Assembly: GCA_035578175.1 (NCBI GenBank)
Contig: JAQMRL010000008.1
Span: 66,249,041-66,313,040, forward strand
Length of the DNA: 64,000 nt
Direction of reading: 5' to 3'
Source: Catonia carolina
Taxonomy: Eukaryota; Arthropoda; Insecta; Hemiptera; Achilidae
Position 1 is the first letter of the stretch; each line of letters opens with the position of its first letter. The notes under the pieces were generated by a model, which saw nothing but the letters and a program-made list of their open reading frames with translations, was not told the origin of the DNA and did no database searches. The translations under genes and the position numbers were made by a program. Positions 1 to 12,125 of the stretch are shown here, piece by piece.

Positions 1-770
1 GTACTTTATTACTCACATACTTCTTGTTTATTAATTTATAATTTGTACAACATTTAAGCCTGTAAGTTGAAAGCATTGACTTAGCAAAGCAAATGCCATT
101 GAGAAAGTTAACCTACAAATTTGCAGGGGCTATATATTACATGTCTAGTATAGTAGGAGAATAGTATAATAAATGTTTCCTTGGCTAAGAACCAAGAAAC
201 TAGTTCATTAAGAAATTTATGTCAGTGTTTATAACTAGTGAACTATCAAACTGGAGAGAACCATTTAAGAAACTATTTTAGTACCAAAACCAACATTTCA
301 AATAAGTTTTGCAGTAGTTGTAGAAACATTAACTATTTATCAGATTGTGGTTTCATTCAAATTTATTTCCACTTTTTTTATTATAATCTAAGAATTTTCA
401 GACTCCAATTTACTGTGAATTGTTGAAAACTATTTTAGGATACATTTTCAAACAAAAGGCCTAAATTTAATTGTTTAGGTGTCAGACAAAAGAAGTTTTT
501 ACTTCTAGAGGTTTCGCTAAGTATAATAATGAGGCAATTATATTGCTTTCCACACTGGGTTGAAATGTATGACTACAGACAGATTCATATATCAGACCCC
601 ATGGATAAACTTTCAACATAAACATGCTACAAAATAACTTCATCCATAAGCAGTGAATAGAAATAAAATCTAACTTAAAAATCTCGATAAAACAACATTT
701 TTAAAAAAAAAATCATAAATCCTTTTAAAATACACATTTTTAAATGCTTCTATTAAAATAAAAACCAATT

Positions 771-1380
771 TACTTTCTCTTGCCCTATATGAATATATAG
801 GAAAGGAAAATATTGCTTTCATATAGATTTTTCAAAATCAAGTTTTCACCGTATACTCCCATTTTCCCCCTGACCCAAAAAAAACATGTTTTTACCGATT
901 AGTGTGAGTGTAAACAAAATATCTCAAGAACGGAATATCGTACAAACATGAAACATGTTCGTTACGTTAGGTATTCCAAGAGAACCTGACACAAACTCAT
1001 CAAAATCGGTCTAGCAGAAGTAATAGTTTATTGGTGTGATTTTTTTCATATTTTTGCAAATTTTCTCAGAAACAGCTCTGATTTTTAAAAATCATCTCTT
1101 TTACTACATATTTTATTCTCTCCAAGAAAGGGTAAGCAACATGCCTGCTGAAATTCTTGGAGAGCTGTGTTCTCATGGTAAAAAATTAACTTATTAAGAT
1201 TGCGGCCTAAATATGCATTTTGGGGTAAAAGTGAATATAATTAAAGTTATGAGAAATTAAAAACCTACAATTTTCACTTGAAGTATTATTTTCTACAACA
1301 CTTAGTTTAGCGCCAATTAGAGATTTTCCATATTTTTAAGTTCTACACAAGTAATGTGATTGTTTCACACCAGAGATTTT
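771..1380 (-). mobile_element. F1 element, diverged short copy
   Basis: Read on the plus strand it begins TACTTTCTCTTGCCC followed by the hairpin CCTATAT-GAAT-ATATAGG. It then carries the AACGGAATATCGTAC and TCTCCAAG blocks shared with other F1 copies, and ends near TTTCACACCAG plus a T run. It lacks the long CA microsatellite of other copies and is internally shortened. Orientation is minus relative to the F1 reference, which starts TCTGGTGTGAAAC and ends GGCAAGAGAAAGT. Confidence 0.75.
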
Positions 1381-2599
1381 TCATAATTTTCTCTCTGGGA
1401 AGGTCGAAAACAAGAAATATATATTTCTTTTAAACAGCAGCAAATCAAAATTTTAAAATCACATAAGTTAAGTGATACTAAATTGAATTATATCCAATTC
1501 TGTTTTTCTTTTCTTTTTAATTCCTTGTTGTTTAGAAGAAATTAGGTCAAATAAGAGAATTAGGACAAGTTTCGTGATGGTATCTTTGTCTATAATAGAA
1601 CAGGATTAATGTTGAATTGACCTATTTTTTAGAGATCAAGAAAAACAGTGAATGATTTATAGAAGGATTATCTGAAAGAGTGAAACAGATATCTTAATCT
1701 ATTTAATGAAGCACAAATTATACAAAAACATTCATTGAAGAATCAATCACAATAACATTTTTTTACAAATAAAATTGTTTATGGCGCACTAAATGTTTTG
1801 TCATTAACCACTCACTACTATGGTTAAAGGAACAACAACAAAATTTAAATGAATGTAGAACAAATTTTTCAAAACTTTTCCAAGAACTGAGCTAATTGGT
1901 TATAGTAAAACTACTACCAATAATCTAAGAACTGTGCAAATATTCAATCAAAAATGATTTGTTTTCAACTGAATATTTAAATAACTCATTTATAGCGAAC
2001 TTTTTTTCAATTGTATTTTTTCCTCATTCCCATTGAATGATGGCATTGAAAAATATAAAATTTTTCAAAACGTGAAATTCTACCAATATCTGACTTTAAA
2101 AATAAAGCCTAAAGATAATACAAATTTCATATACTGAAATAAAAAAATTTTTGTTTCAACTTCAAACTAAAAATCTTGCAATGAAACAATTTAATATCTA
2201 TAAAATATGATGTACAATATCATACTGAATAGAAGACCTCATGTACGAACAATTACCGTATCAGTCTGTGTATGGAGAGATGAAAAAAATGTTACCAAAT
2301 CTATACAAAGTAATAAAATATATTTTTTACTTAAAATGATTACAGAATAAAATAAAATAAATAAATAATTCAGCGAAATCAATCAACAGGGGTAAGAAAA
2401 TAAAAAATTAAATGGCTGTAGTGTATCAGAATAGTTTCTTTTATAAATTGCCATAGCTTATGCAATAATTATTTAATAGGACAAAACCATCGCAGTTAAT
2501 AAATCAGCAGGTGTCCATTAACTGTTTCTAGAAAGAGTGAAAAGACGGAGAGGTAAAAGCACCACTTAACAGTCCCCAACAATATTAAAGAGACAAAAA

Positions 2600-3310
2600 T
2601 TTGGTGTGAAACCTTCACACGACTTTCTCTTTCCAATTAAACCAAATTTTAACCATGCGTGAATGGTGCGAAATGAAAATCAACTTTGGTAGAACTTAAA
2701 AATATGGAAAATCACTAATTGACTTTAAACTAAACATTGTGAGAGAAAAAACACTTAAATTAAAAGTTGTAGGCTTTTTAATGTCCTACATTTTCAATAA
2801 ACACACTTTTGCCCTAAAATGCATTTTAAGGCCGAAATCTTATAAAAACCATTTTTTATCACGAGAGCACAGTTCCCATGAGAATTTCAGCAGATATGGC
2901 ACTAACACTTTCTTGTAGAGTATAAAAATATAGTAAATGAGGCAATTTTTTTTTAAATCATAGGAGCATACATATTTTTTAAATCATTTGTTTTTGAGAA
3001 AATTGCATAAATACTACCTGGTAAACCGATTTTCATGAAAATGTTCATAAACCTACTGGTACCTAACTTTAAGTTCCAAGTTCAACTTCATACAATATTC
3101 CGTTCATGAGATATTTTGTTCACACACACACACACGCGCGCGCGCGCACACACACACACACACAGACCAATCACTAAAAACCTGCTTTTTTTCTTAGTTC
3201 AGAGGGCCTGAAAACAAGTATTTCCGGTGAAAATTCGATTTTGAAAATTCAAAATTAAAACAATTGGCCTACTTTCCTTCCCTTCAAATGCATTAAGGCA
3301 AGAGAAAGTA
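2600..3310 (+). mobile_element. F1 element
   Basis: It opens TTTGGTGTGAAACC and ends GGCAAGAGAAAGTA. The left terminal hairpin is GTGTGAA-ACC-TTCACAC. A CA/CG repeat lies at about 3120-3164. The right hairpin has drifted to CCTTCAAATGCATTAAGG but can still pair at its base. Confidence 0.8.
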
Positions 3311-4450
3311 AAAATAACAAATACAACACTAATGCATAAAATAATTAATACATAAATCACATTTCCAATTTAAAACGGCTGATGTAATATCTTAAAATAA
3401 TATTTAAGGAAAGTACATCAAACTTTAAAAATTTTAATTTTACTAAAAATACTACCTAATACAACATTTTTTCAAATCTTTTTCAGTTTTTATTTGAAAT
3501 CAATTCAACAACTTGATCATTAATGACTATCGTCAGTAATGGAATAATGGATAGTTTTAACTAGTTTAAATTTCTAGACTCTAACCAAGAGTCAAACATG
3601 GAACCTTCTGCTTTATAGTAGAACACACCTAACATCACTGCACCATGAGTTGCATACTTAAAATCTTTTACAAAACTCAGTTTATATTTATGGTATTGTT
3701 AAACAATTAACTATCAATTAACATCACATTGACATTTAACATTTCATGAACAATATGTACAAATAAATTTAATTACTAAACAATGGAAATGCATGAATAC
3801 TTTTCACCAATAAATATACTGAAAAAATTGACATTGGCAGTTTCTTTCCTGTTTAATTTATGTACAAAAGATAATTCCATGACTTTAAAAAAAGGAAATA
3901 AACAATGAATACCTGACTTTCTTTAGAATATAAAACTACTTTATAACATATAGTTCTCGGAGGAAAAAATACTACACTGAATAGTAATAAAATGTTTAAG
4001 CAATAAGTAAGAGGGAATAACCTCATTTCAATAGGAAATAATTAGATCTATTAAGATAACAAATAATATATTTTACTAACGTAAATAAATTTAAAAAAAA
4101 ATAAAGTTCAAATAATTTTTAATGACATTTCTGATAAGATATGATTATAACTACTGTACTACATTATGTCACACGTGGAAATGTGTGTAAACACATAACT
4201 CATGTATTTTAAATAAAAACTACTCTAAGACGGTAAGCCTAAATTAGTTTAAAGATATAAATGTAAACCAATAAATAAATAAAACATGAATTGTGCTTTT
4301 TTTTATAAAAACCTAACAATCAAAGGAAACTGCATTATTTGTTCTTTCGTCAAAGATCTACTGTTTTTCTTTTGCAGAAAACCTAGCAATTATTTCTAGG
4401 CACATGGAATCAGCAATAGGACAAACCAATACGTTAAAGAAACAAGTAAA

Positions 4451-5024
4451 TTGTGCATATTTTTGAAAGATGTCCCTATTTTGGCCTCGACAGAAAGGAG
4501 ACATCTGAGAAGATAGGCGTTACACAGTGGATCCCAGAGAGAGTAGGGGCAGCGACGCTGTGGGATGAGGAGAGCTGGAAGTTGGTTGCTTAGTTTGTGA
4601 AGAGGGTGGTTGGGAGACTGCGGAGGGAGGAGACATCTGGAGATTAGCGGGATCACCCTCTCCCACAGTTAATCAATCCTGTCCTGATCTCAGAAGGTAG
4701 GCACACTAATTTCCTGAGCTGGTGATGGAAGAGATGAATGAAAATGAGAAAGTGAGTGTTGGTCAGTGACAGCAAGAGGGAAATTACCTATGGGTACCCT
4801 TCCATGCCCCACTGACAGTATGTAAAATTTTTAACCCGACATTTCCCTTGTAGTATTATATAAACAGTTCTGAGGGAGGTGGAGGGTTCTTTGGTGATGT
4901 TTGATCAAGTGGCCAGGCGGGGGTTTTGGTTGGTAAGCGGTTGCAGCCTCCTTGGGGCTGGACAAGAACGCCTCAATTGAGTCCAACAATACTTCCCCCA
5001 TCACAGCCTCGAATAAAAAAAAGG
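4451..5024 (+). mobile_element. R1-clade LINE, 5'-truncated 3' end with A tail
   Basis: The plus frame reads a degraded non-LTR reverse-transcriptase C-terminus: HIFERCP, then ETSEKIG, then WIPERVGAATLWDEESWKLV, a stop, and FVKRVVGRLRREE. This resembles the Cys-motif and tail of R1-like LINEs. A G-rich 3' untranslated part (4841-5012, shared with 57530-57741) and an A run (about 5014-5022) follow. The 10-bp direct repeat AACAAGTAAA (4441-4450 and 5025-5034) fits a target-site duplication. The family call comes from recalled motifs. A long minus-strand ORF here is only its shadow. Confidence 0.55.
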
Positions 5025-5713
5025 AACAAGTAAAAAATTGGGCCAATAGATTTTCTGAAAAATTGGAAAAGTTGATAATTTTAAGTAAATCAAAGAAATA
5101 ATACAACCAAAAACCAGGAGAAATGAAGCAAACAGTAGCAGATTAGTAAGGATGGTCGCTACAATCCAAAGAATTTAGAATCTGGGTAAGAAGAAAACAT
5201 CTTTATTTATTATAGTTTATGTTATTAACTAAATAATATAAATATTTAAATAAGGTTTTATACCAAAAATGAGTATCAAATGCATTGTTAATTTTTAGCT
5301 ACAGTGAATAAAAATACTTAGTTTATGAAAACTTTTTCACTTAAGTACGTATGTTTTACTAGTTTACCCACGATATACCCTGTGATGAATAGAATGAAGA
5401 TGTCGTTAGCAGGGTGGAAAATAAGTTCTTACCAGAAATTCTTATAAGTTCTTGTGATACTGAAAAATGACAGATTTTCAACCCAGTAAGGAATGCAAAA
5501 GGAAATCACCTCACTCCTTGTTTCAAACAACCAAAATTTGAAATATGTTTTATTTTCTAGAAAATAGTTTAACTCAATATTACAAAAAGAACTATTAATA
5601 ACCAACAAATAAAATGTTTGAGATATCATTTACAACCCATAAAAATACCACAATGAGATTGAAAATCAATGTAACAACTTAGTAATAACTCAAAGAAAAA
5701 CTAATATTTTTAC

Positions 5714-5882
5714 CTCTGAGCATCGTATCTGGTATGTCGATGAATCTGTGGGGGAGTTTCTCTAGCAGATCCAGTACTACTCGTATCTGACTGAGGTGGT
5801 AAAGGAGCAGCTGATCTGACTCTTTCTCGTTCAGGTGTGCTCTGTTGATCACCGCCAACGCTGTCATCATCAGAGCTTGAAG
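5714..5882 (-). CDS. DIP2: DIP2 homologue, internal coding exon (third of three)
   Basis: Minus-strand exon of 169 bases, with acceptor GTTAACAG and donor GTAAAAA. It opens with CT, which joins the G left by the exon at 7243 to give Ala, so the junction reads HDS-A-SSSDDDS. The product is acidic/Ser then Pro-rich: SSSDDDSVGG, then STPERERVRSAAPLPPQ, then SARETPPQIHRH, closing with YDAQ and two bases of an Arg codon. This matches the acidic Ser/Pro linker after the PMPSKR block in DIP2 proteins (TPPDTSSASEDE in vertebrates). The region is probably disordered. The next exon must begin with one base completing AGN or a similar codon. I see no convincing continuation in 1-5713, so it lies beyond the window edge. 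Confidence 0.85.
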
Positions 5883-7242
5883 CTGTTAACACACAACAAT
5901 CAGTAAATAACACTGAAATATTTACACGCAAAGTATTTTTATTCAGAAAGTAGGCAACAAAAAACTAACCAAGAAATTTTAATGCAATGTAAATATAAAT
6001 AATAGGTAAAATTGACTAACCCTTCAAATCAATTTTTTGGAAAGAAGGAGGTTAATTCTTCAAACTACTCAATTTTCCTATTGAATCACTATAAAGTTAC
6101 GTAAATCAGTTTTGCTGATGCTCTAATATCCAGTTAAACAGAAATTTCTCAAAATACAATTAACAAACTATCTGATCTGGCCCCATCTGTGACCCAGTAG
6201 TTAGCATGCTAAGCTGCAAAGCAAAGGTCCTGGGTTCAATTCCTGGCCAGGGTCTGGAAAATCATTGCAAGTTCAAACCCACTATGATTAACCCAAAGTA
6301 GTCGCTAATAACCAACATGTTCATGCAACTTAAAAGTATCTGATCACTTTTTTACTTCAAACTAATATAAGAAACTTTGAGGTCTATGAACTTCCTAGGT
6401 AGTCATAGACCAACCTAGAACAAGAGTCATAGACCAACCTAGAACAAGACAATATTCTATTCCTCTAAAAAAATTTTGGTTTATTTTTCTTCATGAAACT
6501 TGTACATCCTTTGGTGTGCTTCTTTTCATGACAATAAATTATTTTATTTATCTGTTTACGTTCATTTTCACTCACAGTATTTAATTTTAAATTAATACTT
6601 TAGTGACAATATGTATTCAACACGAACATTTAGTGACAATATGAATTGACAACATGAATTCATGCATACGTGCAGTAATGGAGGGTGGATCCTTATAAAA
6701 TCACACCACCAACCGAAGGTAAATCATGTAAGTGTGAAATTTTAAATACTAAATAGTTATTGGCGTTAAATAAAATATTAAAGACAATATTATCAATAAT
6801 CAGCAAAATATTTACATGTAAACATATTAAAAAATATACAATGGTTTCTGGCTTGGTCTTGGATCTCTAAGATTTAAGAGATGGTCTTTGATCATACACC
6901 CAGCTGATAGCAGTGTTAGCTCTGTACTGCTTTACGTATGCGCCACATTTCCTTTTGTACAAGAAAGAATCACGTCCAGTCATTCGTGGCTCGCATCTGC
7001 AGACCCAATCATGCTACCTAATGAAATTCTATCCAAGTAAATAACTATAAAACCTAGTGCTGTTAAGTACCATTAAATGCTACATTTTAGATATGAGATA
7101 TCATGGTCCATCTCAGATTACCTAGGTACCCTTGAATATCCACTGCTCCAGGCTCGTTAATAAGTAACCAGTATCTTTAATTTAAATAAACAAAACTTTA
7201 TTTAAATAAGTTTAGACAAATAAATTTATGAAAATTAATTAC
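5883..7242 (-). other. DIP2 short intron (1.36 kb) with one SINE
   Basis: Intron between the exons at 7243 and 5714, phase 1. It contains an S1 SINE (6178-6336), a perfect 24-bp tandem duplication (6401-6424 and 6425-6448) and otherwise plain AT-rich sequence. Confidence 0.8.
6178..6336 (+). mobile_element. S1 SINE (tRNA-derived)
   Basis: It has an A-box-like TGACCCAGTAGTTAGCATGC and a B-box GGTTCAATTCC, and a tail carrying AGTCGCTAATAACCAACATGTT that is shared with the other S1 copies. It is flanked by the 9-bp duplication TATCTGATC (6169-6177 and 6337-6345). It lies in the short DIP2 intron, antisense to the gene. Confidence 0.8.
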
Positions 7243-7371
7243 CAGAATCATGTCTTTCTCTATCAGGACTCTTTGCCATAACCGAAGTACGTTTTGATGG
7301 CATTGGCAAAGAAGGTTTAGGCCTATTTTGCATGGCAGCAAGGGCCTGCTGTACAGCCTCCTGCCGGACTT
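7243..7371 (-). CDS. DIP2: DIP2 homologue, internal coding exon (second of three)
   Basis: Minus-strand exon of 129 bases between the acceptor GTGTTTCAG and the donor GTAATT. It starts with the two bases that complete the Glu begun in the exon at 53298. It encodes VRQEAVQQALAAMQ, a linker, then LPMPSKRTSV and SPDRERHDS, and ends on the first base of a codon. The pattern EAVQxALA followed by a few residues and (L)PMPSKR is the conserved block just after the DMAP1-binding region of animal DIP2 proteins. It is the main reason for the gene name. The reading frame is open throughout, and base composition is clearly richer in G+C than the surrounding intron. The intron before it is 45,926 bp and the one after it only 1,360 bp. 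Annotation from homology to human and fly DIP2 is from memory, not a database search. Confidence 0.88.
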
Positions 7372-7945
7372 CTGAAACACCAAAGAAAACCATAAAATTA
7401 ATAATTTAAATCAATTCTACAATGTAAATATAATATATTTTAATAATAATAAATTATTGAATGTACACACAAAAATACCATACAATCATGCAAAGCTTCA
7501 TGCAAAACCGTAAGATAAATGCTTTAAAATTTACAACAATGGAACAAAACAAAATAAATTTTTGGGTAAAATTTAAACAATATTAGTATAAATTATTAAA
7601 CATAATAAACAAAAATACTATTAACAAATTACATACATGATGCAATGCTTTTTACCTGAATTTCCAGTCAGTCATGGTAAATAAGTTAATATTCTGAAAT
7701 GTATTATGTTTATTGGAATTCCTGTGGGAATACATTGGCAAATGTTAACCCTCGATTCCATTAATTATTAGTAATTAGCTAGTAGATAACCTCGCCTAAT
7801 TATAAATTCAATACATAATATATTTTTCAATATACTCATTCGACTAATTAGATCATTCGCGTACAAAATTATGCATAACATTACTTTTAGTTTAACAGTT
7901 ACACAAATAATAATAATAATAATAATGCGATTTCATTACAAAAAA

Positions 7946-8872
7946 ATTGGTGTGAAACACTCACACGAATTTCTCTTGCCAATACAAATAACGAACAATA
8001 TAACCTAACTTTAGAAATAAACAAAAAAAAACTAACCTCAAAAACATAACCTTATTTTCATCATGAGTGAATGATGCAAAATTAAAACCAACCTTAGTTT
8101 GGCTTAATAATACGGAAAATCGATTTTTGACGCTAAACTAAGCTGTATAGAGAAAACTGCTAAGAACAAAAAGTTGTAATCTTTTAATTTCCTATAAATT
8201 TGATTATATGCATTTTTGTCGTAAAATGGATACTACGGCCAAAATCTTAAAAAAATAGATTTCTTTTAAAGATTTTCATGAAAAAAACAGAAAATCACTA
8301 ATTACCGCTAAAGTAAGCGTTAAACAAACAAAAATGTTCGAAATAAAAGTTGTAGATTTAAAAAATGTCTACAATTTTTATTATAACTTATACACTTTTG
8401 CGCCAAAATGCATATTAAGGCAAACTTTAAAAAAACCGTTTTTCTACAAGAAAACAGTCTCCCTCAGCAGACATGGCGCCTACCCTATCTTATAGAGCAT
8501 TAAAAATATAGTAAATAAGGAGATTTTTAAAAAAAATCGTACGAGCTGTTTTTGAGAAAATCGCAAAAAAGTAAAAAATAATACGAATAAACTCTAAATT
8601 CCGGTACACCGATTTTGATGAAAATGTTCGTGTCGGGTCCTCTAGTAGGGTCTAACTTAAATTTCAAGTTTCAACTTTGTACGATGTTCCGTTCTTGAGA
8701 TATTTTGTTCACACACACACATACACACCGACCAATCGCTAAAAACATGTTCTTTGCGTTCAAGTGGTCTGAAAACGTGTATTTCCGATGAAAACTCAAT
8801 TTCGAAAAATTGACATGAAAACAATACCTACTTTCTTTCCTATATATTTATATAGGTAAGCAAGAGAAAGTA
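7946..8872 (+). mobile_element. F1 element
   Basis: A near full-length copy. The left end is TTGGTGTGAAACACTCACACGA and the right end is AAGCAAGAGAAAGT, after a CCTATATATTTATATAGG hairpin. It carries the two internal related blocks (CTAAACTAAGC.., GTAAAATG..) and a CA repeat at about 8710-8728. Confidence 0.82.
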
Positions 8873-9039
8873 ATAGCTGTCAATATATTTCATAGGGTTA
8901 TGAATACTGTTTTAATGATAGAAGCAAGGCCTAATCACATGGAAAATTAGAAAAGGATTTATGTAAAAGTGTACAGAAAGCAAGAAGTTTTAAAGTATTA
9001 TAAGAAAATTATGTAAAATGGATGTTTTGTGCCAATAAT

Positions 9040-9455
9040 GACTTATTCAGAAAAAAATGTTCGTGTAGAAGGAAATAGAGTGCAAGCGGCAAAAATGAAG
9101 TTCAATAGGTTTATGTTAGAAAAGATAAGAAGCGATAAGAGAGAAAAATTATGTAATTAGGGGATAATTGGGAATGAATGACCTGACAAGACTACGATGG
9201 TTTGGTAATTTCAGTAGAATAGAGGAAGGTACACTGCCAAAAAAGAAGCTCTACTTGGATATGGAGAAATAAACATCCAGGGGCAGGCCAAAAGTGAAAT
9301 GAATGGGTTCAATAATGGATGAATTAGTAAAAAAGATGCGATGCTAAGAGAGTAATGGAAGACAGATAGTTCAACTGTAGAGATGTAGAGAGAAGTTTGT
9401 GTTGATCCCAACTCAAGGAAACATAGATGATGAGTAAAGAAGATGATAATGATGT
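9040..9455 (+). mobile_element. LINE fragment L-F, reverse-transcriptase C-terminus
   Basis: Broken plus-strand frames resemble the tail of an insect endonuclease/reverse-transcriptase LINE. RVQAAKMKFNRFML comes first, then a TRLRWFG-like block, then GRPKVKWM. The sequence ends in a GATGATAATGATG-type simple tail. There are many stops and shifts. An F1 copy starts immediately after the tail. Confidence 0.5.
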
Positions 9456-9467
9456 AAAAAAAAAAAA

Positions 9468-10063
9468 TCTGATGTGAAACACTCACACGACTTTATCTTG
9501 CCAATGCAAATAATGCCCAATATAACTATGTTTAATCATGAGTAAACATTGAAAAATGGAAAACTTAGCTTAATTTTAATCATGAGTGACTGATACCAAA
9601 TAAAAATCAACCTCTGTAGGACTTAAATGTACAGAAAATCACTAATAACGCTAATAACTAATACTACGCTAAACTAGGCTCTGTAGAAAAAAATCTTAAA
9701 ATGAAAGTTGTATGTTTTGTAATTTTCTGTTACTGTAGTTATACTGTATATACTTTTACTAGGAGCCGTTTTTGAGAAAATCTCAAAAAAAGTGAAAAAT
9801 GACAAGAATAAACTACTACTTCCGGGTAGACCGATTTTGATGAAAATCTTCTTGTCAGGTCCTCCAGTTCCAGTGGTACCTAACTTAATTTACAAGTTTC
9901 AACTTCGTACGATATTCCGTTCTTGAGATATTTTGTTCACACAAACGATTCGCTAAAAACATTTTTTTCGGTTTAGAGAGCCTGAAATTGTTTATTTCAG
10001 GTGAAAACTCGACAGGAAAACAATACGTTCCTTCCCTATATATTCATATAGGGCAAGAGAAAG
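9468..10063 (+). mobile_element. F1 element, internally deleted
   Basis: The left end TCTGATGTGAAACACTCACACGA and the right end GGGCAAGAGAAAG are both present. The right hairpin is lengthened to CCCTATAT-ATTC-ATATAGGG. The second internal block is missing. An ORF at 9988-10215 runs out of the element into flanking DNA and is not credible. Confidence 0.78.
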
Positions 10064-10990
10064 GTGAAATTGATTGTTTACATTTTATTTCGACCATTTT
10101 TAAAAGGAATTTTGTAAAAATAATAATCCCTTACCAAAAAAACACTATATTCACAAATTGGGCAAAGTTTTTACCAGATTATTTAAAAGTAACATTTCTA
10201 AAATTACTAAAATAGGCCTTTAACACAAACATAAAGTAACAATCACATAATAAAAACAATGAAGAACTTATACAAAATATTTACTCCAACATTAAAAACA
10301 ACACAGTTACGTCTCAGTTATTATTTAAAAATCGCACAATAAAATATAATAAACTAATAAAAACATTATAATAAAAACAGTATTTAAGAAACCATTAATT
10401 TACAATAAAATCACATTGAAATTATTCATATTTCACTTCCTATTGTCGAGTTGGACACAACGTAAGTTAATACCGTTAGTATACACGAACAATATAGAAA
10501 TTAGAGATAATAACCAACAGTGAAATTCCGTGAAATGTGTAGAGTAACACAAGTAAATATATACTAAACATAAAACTATAAAATACTAAAATATAGTATA
10601 ACACTGTGAACTACAAAGACAATGACAGACGTGACCAAACAAATTGATATAGAAATGTGTATAAGGAAAAGGAGGGGGAATGACAAAGAGAGTGTGAATT
10701 AGAATAGTTTAAGAGTGAGTGAGATAGGAAAAAAATAATACAAGTACTTTTATATATGTGTGTAATAAAATATATACAAATAAATGATAATCATGTAAAC
10801 GCAGTTTAATAATGTATTTACTATTAAATAAAATGCATTCGTTTTTACATACATTTATCGAATATATTTATTTTGTATTATAAAATATAAAAAGGATTTT
10901 TTTTTACGTATGAAAATACAATCTTTGATAAATAAAAAAAAATTAATTTTAATATTACTATGTATATGATCATTGAAATAATGGTTTTTT
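10064..10990. other. Unannotated AT-rich intron
   Basis: I see no exon, RNA gene or recognised repeat in these ~0.9 kb. Confidence 0.4.
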
Positions 10991-11154
10991 TATTTTACTT
11001 TAAAGTCGCATCAATCCAGCTCGGTCATTGGCAACTACGGTTGTATAAATAACGGTGGGTTTTACCTTGTGAAAATTATCAGACCCTGGCCGGGATCTAA
11101 CCCGGGACCTCCGCGTGATAGGCTAGCGCGCTACCACTACGCTACGGACGCGGC
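10991..11154 (-). mobile_element. S1 SINE
   Basis: On the minus strand the head is GCCGCGTCCGTAGCGTAGTGG (A-box region), the B-box is GGGTTAGATCCCGG, and the tail reads to TTGATGCGACTTTAAAGTA. The S1 layout is complete. Confidence 0.75.
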
Positions 11155-11192
11155 GTAGTGGTACCAAAAAACAAAATTAATGTTTTGTTTAA

Positions 11193-11275
11193 CTCAAATT
11201 TGTATACTTAGCAATCTGTTCAATTTAGAAAAACGAAACCTTATGACCCAATGAGATGAGGATCAAGTGGTATCA
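11193..11275 (-). repeat. S3-related fragment
   Basis: It shares CAATCTGTTCAATTTAG and ATGACCCAATGAGATGAGGAT with the S3 SINE body at about 37490-37550. No tRNA head is visible. Confidence 0.45.
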
Positions 11276-11554
11276 CTTGAGAATACAAATACCTTGCTGA
11301 TTTTACAAATGCCGGTTTTTTACTAAAAACAAAATTAAGGCTCGACTACTAGCTCCTACAGGTGAAAAAGGCCTAAAGGTGAACTGACTTACAACAAAAA
11401 ATGTTATTTCCGAATCGCCCCGAAAATCTGCAGTTATAAAAATCGGTATAATTATTGTACGTGATACTTGGAAAGAGTAAAGTGGGAAGAAAAACCGGGG
11501 AAAGCAATAAACCAGTATATCTTATACAAACTCTCTTAAAAGTAAGCAACGAGA

Positions 11555-12125
11555 AAAAAACAGAAAGTTGGGGGAATTCTGCTATTTACGAAGTAAAATA
11601 ACAAAGGATGATAAAAGCGCAAGTGATATCAAAAGTAGGATCCTTCAAGCTAGAAGGACTTCTGAAATGATATTCAGCTTACTGACCACAAACATTTATT
11701 TACAGATTAGGAAAAATCTCTTAAAACACTTTGTTTGGAGTGTAACGTGGATAATAGAGGCTGTAAAAAGGAAGAGGATACAAGCTCTTGAAATGTGGTG
11801 TTATAGAAAAATGTTAAAGATTAGGTGGGTGGACAAAATAAGTAATTTAGAGGTTCTTAGACGAGTGGATGAAAGAAGTACATGGAAACTTCTTATTAGA
11901 AGAAGAGATAGAGACTAGTGGGGAAAATCATAAGACATCCAGGTATTGGTCTATCAATAATGGAGGGTAATATTGAAGGAGAGAATTAGAGAGGGAGGCA
12001 AAGGTTACAAATTTAAAACAAATAAAAAAATATGTAGGGTGTTACAGGTATGTCCATATGAAACGACTTGCTCAAGATAGAACACCTAGGAGAACTGCAT
12101 CAAACTAGTCGAGAGACTGATGAAC
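11555..12125 (+). mobile_element. LINE fragment L-E, reverse-transcriptase C-terminus
   Basis: The frame 11568-11918 (116 codons) reads EFCYLRSKITKD, KSRILQARR, QALEMWCYRKMLKIRWVDKI and EVLRRV. This is the characteristic post-polymerase region of insect RTE/CR1-like LINE ORF2 proteins. After a stop, other frames continue with MKRLAQDRTPRRTASN. It is a 5'-truncated relic with no catalytic YADD box in the window. Confidence 0.7.

Larger units (their letters stand above)
1..5713 (-). other. DIP2 downstream intron, partial
   Basis: Sequence 3' of the last DIP2 exon seen. It holds two F1 copies (771-1380, 2600-3310) and an R1-clade LINE end (4451-5024). In 1-770, 1381-2599, 3311-4440 and 5035-5713 I see only AT-rich sequence with no supported exon, RNA gene or recognisable repeat. 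Confidence 0.6.

Noticed and set aside
4396..4656. 86-codon minus ORF and an overlapping Ser/Pro-rich minus frame that looked like a further DIP2 exon
   Set aside because: No splice site in the needed phase. The plus strand reads as an R1-clade LINE tail with UTR, A tail and TSD.
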